15,827 nucleotides of DNA from Nanobdellota archaeon. GTDB taxonomy: Archaea > Nanobdellota > Nanobdellia > Woesearchaeales > GW2011-AR15. The notes under the pieces are model-generated. The model saw nothing but the letters and a program-made list of their open reading frames with translations. It was not told the origin of the DNA and ran no database searches. The stretch covers positions 1-15,827 of the forward strand of contig JAHIYL010000103.1 of the NCBI GenBank assembly GCA_018815145.1, read 5' to 3'. Made by a program: the position numbers and the translations under genes. Below, in pieces: positions 13,543 to 15,827 of the stretch. The first letter of the stretch is position 1, and the number at the start of each line of letters is the position of its first letter.

Positions 13543-14280
13543 ATGGATTTTACATTCCTTGAGAGTTTCGGACTGACAAAAAACGAAGTAAAGATATACA
13601 CAACTTTACTTAAAAGAGGAAGCAGTCTTGCCGGAGAACTGACCCAAAGAACAGGCATACACAGGAGAAATGTCTATGATTCATTGGAAAGGCTGATTGA
13701 GAAAGGTTTGGTGAGCTATGTCAATGTCGACAATAAGAGAGTATTTAATCCGGCAAATCCTGAACGGCTGAACGAAATCATCATTGAACAAAAAGAGGAA
13801 CTCAAGAGAAGACAGGATAAACTGGCAGACATTATTCCTGATCTCTTGGTGCTAAGAAAAGAAATGTCAAGGCAGGAAGTCAGAGTATTCAGAGGAATTG
13901 AAGGAATCAAAACTGTATTTGAAGATATATTAAGGACAAAAAAGGATTATCTTGCCTATGGCCAGGGCATGTGGGTTGAAGACAAACTGAAATTTTATAT
14001 TCCTAGTTTCATGAAAAGAAGAATAAAAAATAACATCCGGATGAGATTCATCTATGATGAAGGCTCAAGAAATAGAGGCTACACAGATAATCCTTTAACA
14101 ACTGTACGTTTTCTTCCTGATGAATACCTGATCAATTTTTCCAGGAGAATCTATGGTGACAAATTGGCAATTATACTCTTTTCAATTGATGAAAGTCTTG
14201 CCATAATCATACAGAACAAGGAGATTGCAGAAGGCGCAAGAAGGCATTTTGAAGTATTATGGAAGACTGCCCAAAAATAG
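13543..14280 (+). CDS. TrmB-family winged-helix transcriptional regulator
   Basis: A 245-residue DNA-binding protein of the TrmB class. Residues about 5-70 form a winged helix (FGLTKNEVKIYTTLLKRG, then GELTQRTGIHRRNVYDSLE as the recognition region, and a wing through GLVSYVNVDNKRVFNP). Residues 75-105 are a charged coiled-coil dimer helix. Residues about 113-245 are the sensor domain seen in short TrmB-like archaeal regulators (VRVFRGIEGIKTVFEDIL, then MKRRIKNNIRMRFIYDE and IYGDKLAIILFS). The sugar-binding domain of Thermococcus TrmB (about 340 residues) is not present in full, so the effector is unknown. It is transcribed divergently from the 49-residue frame, and the palindrome upstream suggests autoregulation. 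The stop lies 10 bases before the U-tract region of the opposite-strand RNA candidate. Confidence 0.88.
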   Translation: MDFTFLESFGLTKNEVKIYTTLLKRGSSLAGELTQRTGIHRRNVYDSLERLIEKGLVSYVNVDNKRVFNPANPERLNEIIIEQKEELKRRQDKLADIIPDLLVLRKEMSRQEVRVFRGIEGIKTVFEDILRTKKDYLAYGQGMWVEDKLKFYIPSFMKRRIKNNIRMRFIYDEGSRNRGYTDNPLTTVRFLPDEYLINFSRRIYGDKLAIILFSIDESLAIIIQNKEIAEGARRHFEVLWKTAQK

Positions 14281-14289
14281 TCTTACATG

Positions 14290-14377
14290 AAAAAAGTATG
14301 CGCGCTCATCAGTTACATCCTTACTTCATCGGCCCTTTTGGAGCCTAAGTGGGTGTTCACTTAATCATCGCACGCAC
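14290..14377 (-). ncRNA. Candidate structured small RNA between the TrmB and PAN genes
   Basis: Unidentified. On the minus strand, GUGCGUGC (14377-14370) pairs with GCGCGCAU (14305-14298) in an eight-pair closing stem with two G-U wobbles. Inside, UAAGUG/CACUUA forms a six-pair hairpin, immediately followed by a GGCUC/GGGCC hairpin with loop CAAAA, then about 25 unpaired bases. A T6 tract (14295-14290) follows the closing stem, and a TATA-like box sits about 26 bases before the predicted 5' end. The stretch is GC-richer than the flanking intergenic DNA. GAUGA occurs near the 5' and central parts and CUGA near the 3' stem. Their layout recalls box C/D sRNA, but both C-like boxes have C for the first U of UGAUGA. 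No tRNA, SRP or RNase P signature is seen. Confidence 0.42.
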
Positions 14378-14396
14378 AATTGATGAGAAAAGGTGA

Positions 14397-14408
14397 TTTA
14401 TTTATAAT
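14397..14408 (-). promoter_or_regulatory. TATA-like box for the small-RNA candidate
   Basis: On the minus strand this reads ATTATAAATAAA. Its centre is about 26 bases from 14377, where the closing stem of the candidate RNA begins, which is the usual archaeal TATA-to-start distance. Confidence 0.42.
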
Positions 14409-14445
14409 TATTTGTTAAAAATATATGCAAAAGAATCTGGCTATG

Positions 14446-14452
14446 AAAAAAA
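14446..14452 (-). terminator. T-tract terminator after the PAN gene
   Basis: Seven consecutive T on the minus strand, 20 bases after the PAN stop codon (14473-14475). Archaeal RNA polymerase terminates at such U-runs without needing a hairpin. It would separate PAN transcription from the small-RNA candidate downstream. Confidence 0.45.
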
Positions 14453-14472
14453 CCATAAAATCAATAAATATC

Positions 14473-15627
14473 CTATCCGAACATCTTCATATAATCTTTG
14501 CCTTCGATAGATTTCTGCTCATTAACCTTATCAATGGCTTTTATAAAATCATTCTCAAAGGTCTTGTACCTATCGCTTCTGATCGCAAAGTACCCGGCTT
14601 CTGTACAGACAGCCCTGACTTCTGCTCCTGAAAATCCTTCCATCTTTGTATAAATCTTCTCTAGATTAATTTTTGTATCAAGCGTCATAGAACTGGTATG
14701 TATCCTGAATATCTGAACCAAGCCTTCCTTATCCGGTAAAGGTACATATATCAATCTATCAAGCCTTCCCGGTCTGATTACTGCCGGATCCAAGAGATCC
14801 TTTCTGTTAGTACAGCCAATTATCTTGACATTGCCAAGATTATTGAATCCATCAATCTCAGCCAATAATTGCATAAATGTTCTCTGCACTTCCCTTTCAC
14901 CGCTTGTACCCACATCAATCCTCCGGGCTGCGAGAGCATCTATCTCATCAATAAACACGATAGCAGGAGTGTTCTCTTTTGCAAGATCAAATATCTCTTT
15001 GACCAGCTTTGCTCCCTCACCTATGAATTTCTGCACCAGTTCAGAACCAACTACTTCTATGAATGTAGAATTGGTCGAATGTGCAACAGCTTTTGCAAGC
15101 AGTGTCTTACCTGTTCCCGGCGGACCATACAGAAGAAGGCCTTTTGGAGGAGTTATCCCCACTTTCATAAAGAGCTCAGGCTTTTTTAGAGGAAGTTCTA
15201 CAACCTCTTTTATCTCGTGCACCTGTCTTTGCAGGCCGCCTATCTCATTCCAGGAGACAGTCGGTTTTTCCATGATTATGAATCGTTCAACATTGAAGCT
15301 CTTGCTGGAAGAATATTTTCTAAGAATATTCAGATTCTTTTGATCGACAAGTACTGTATCACCTGACCTGATCGATTCACATGATTCTGATATGCAGACA
15401 AAGAACTGATTTCCGTTCGGTACCTTGATTATTGCATTCTGTCCGGATATTTCTCTGACTTCACAAAGCATCAAGGGTGGAGTCTTTAATCTATCAAAAT
15501 CATTTCTCAATTGGTTGATTGTCTCCTTAAGAAGCCTGTTCTCCTCTTCAACATCGCTCACCTCTGAAGAATAAGAAAACATGATATCCGCCATCTCTTC
15601 TTTTTTTACGTTGCTATTTGCCGTCAT
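14473..15627 (-). CDS. pan: Proteasome-activating nucleotidase (PAN), AAA+ ATPase
   Basis: Hexameric unfoldase that feeds proteins into the archaeal 20S proteasome. Residues 24-48 are a short coiled coil followed by Pro50-Pro51, the region of the cis-proline switch. Residues 52-104 are the OB domain. The AAA+ core has WNEIGGL (126-132), Walker A GPPGTGKT (168-175), the pore loop KFIGEGAKL (200-208), Walker B IVFIDEID (223-230), sensor CTNRKD (272-277) and arginine fingers in RPGRLDR (285-291). The lid domain includes GFSGAEVRAVCTEAG (331-345). Length 384 is below the 400-430 typical of PAN, owing to a short N-terminus. The C-terminus is MFG, a variant of the HbYX docking motif with Phe for Tyr. 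It is monocistronic, with its own promoter and a downstream T-tract. Confidence 0.94.
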   Translation of the reverse strand: MTANSNVKKEEMADIMFSYSSEVSDVEEENRLLKETINQLRNDFDRLKTPPLMLCEVREISGQNAIIKVPNGNQFFVCISESCESIRSGDTVLVDQKNLNILRKYSSSKSFNVERFIIMEKPTVSWNEIGGLQRQVHEIKEVVELPLKKPELFMKVGITPPKGLLLYGPPGTGKTLLAKAVAHSTNSTFIEVVGSELVQKFIGEGAKLVKEIFDLAKENTPAIVFIDEIDALAARRIDVGTSGEREVQRTFMQLLAEIDGFNNLGNVKIIGCTNRKDLLDPAVIRPGRLDRLIYVPLPDKEGLVQIFRIHTSSMTLDTKINLEKIYTKMEGFSGAEVRAVCTEAGYFAIRSDRYKTFENDFIKAIDKVNEQKSIEGKDYMKMFG

Positions 15628-15670
15628 ATTTTACGGATAGGAAATAGAAAAAGATTAATAAAGATTTGGG
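15628..15670 (-). promoter_or_regulatory. Promoter of the PAN gene
   Basis: On the minus strand CTTTATTAATC lies about 31 bases before the ATG at 15627, with a T-rich stretch and CCTATCC close to the start codon. No Shine-Dalgarno is present, so a short leader or leaderless start is likely. Confidence 0.45.
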
Positions 15671-15827
15671 TAAAGAAATTTTTAGGAAAAAATATTTGTT
15701 TTTTTGAGCCTATCCCTAAATTGAGTCAACAATGCGTTTGATAGAAATTTCTCATAAGAAATTGCATTCCCAGTTTGTCTTGCTTTTCTAAAAAATTAGC
15801 TTATTGAGATTGGAGCATCACACTTAC
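15671..15827. other. AT-rich window end without a supported gene
   Basis: No complete gene is visible. A minus-strand run of 37 codons without a start codon (15682-15795) has a protein-like composition but is bounded upstream by a stop, so it is either a decayed remnant or chance. Nothing else is recognisable here. Confidence 0.3.

Noticed and set aside
14298..14320. CUGAUGAG on the minus strand as a hammerhead ribozyme core
   Set aside because: No stem II with loop follows and there is no GAAA opposite strand; the following bases instead form the closing stem of the RNA candidate.
14287..14364. Plus-strand frame of 25 codons just after the TrmB stop
   Set aside because: No Shine-Dalgarno, very short, and its bases are explained better by the minus-strand RNA with stems and T-tract.
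14425..14631. Plus-strand frame of 68 codons starting in the TrmB-PAN gap
   Set aside because: Mostly antisense to the well-supported PAN gene; AT-rich lead-in mimics a promoter.
1..15827. CRISPR array, tRNA, rRNA, insertion sequence or integrase signatures
   Set aside because: No spaced direct repeats, no T-loop/acceptor pattern, no transposase or recombinase motifs and no terminal inverted repeats were seen.

Overview
The window reads as archaeal chromosome. It carries a PAN-type proteasome-activating ATPase, a TrmB-family regulator, an archaeal-type bifunctional sugar-1-phosphate nucleotidylyltransferase/acetyltransferase and an archaeal NFACT homologue. Genes that head a transcription unit have a TATA-like box about 25-35 bases before the ATG and almost no leader. 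Genes inside operons overlap or carry GGAG/GGTGAT Shine-Dalgarno sequences. The DNA is AT-rich (by eye, GC in the upper 30s per cent). Compact genes, a truncated NFACT and very large membrane-anchored cysteine-rich proteins would suit a DPANN-type archaeon (Woesearchaeota/Pacearchaeota-like), but that placement is inference.

Bases 1-5077 (+) hold a tight four-gene operon: glmM (5' end outside the window), glmU-like, an ATP-grasp ligase and glmS. The three glm genes give the whole route from fructose-6-phosphate to UDP-GlcNAc; the ATP-grasp enzyme inserted between them has no obvious place in that route. A convergent csaA (-) follows. It shares a 50-bp symmetric divergent promoter with a QueG-like double [4Fe-4S] protein (+).

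Bases 6270-12113 (+) encode two tandem paralogues of 988 and 944 residues. Each has an N-terminal membrane anchor, a helical stalk, a clan-CD (gingipain/C25-like) caspase-fold domain with a Cys-rich insert, and C-terminal Cys/Trp repeats. The first keeps a His...Cys pair with gingipain-like spacing; in the second the same two positions are Lys and Ser, so it looks like a pseudoprotease. An NFACT-N protein lacking the C-terminal RNA-binding half comes next (12172-13272).

Bases 13290-14280 form a divergent regulatory unit: a probable 49-residue Cys-rich microprotein (-) and a TrmB-type regulator (+), with a perfect 11+11 bp palindrome lying exactly between their two TATA boxes. Between TrmB and the PAN gene (-) lies a likely structured RNA of about 80-90 nt on the minus strand, with its own TATA box, closing stem, two hairpins and U-tract. 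The PAN gene (14473-15627) has a promoter upstream, and the last 150 bases hold no gene I can support.
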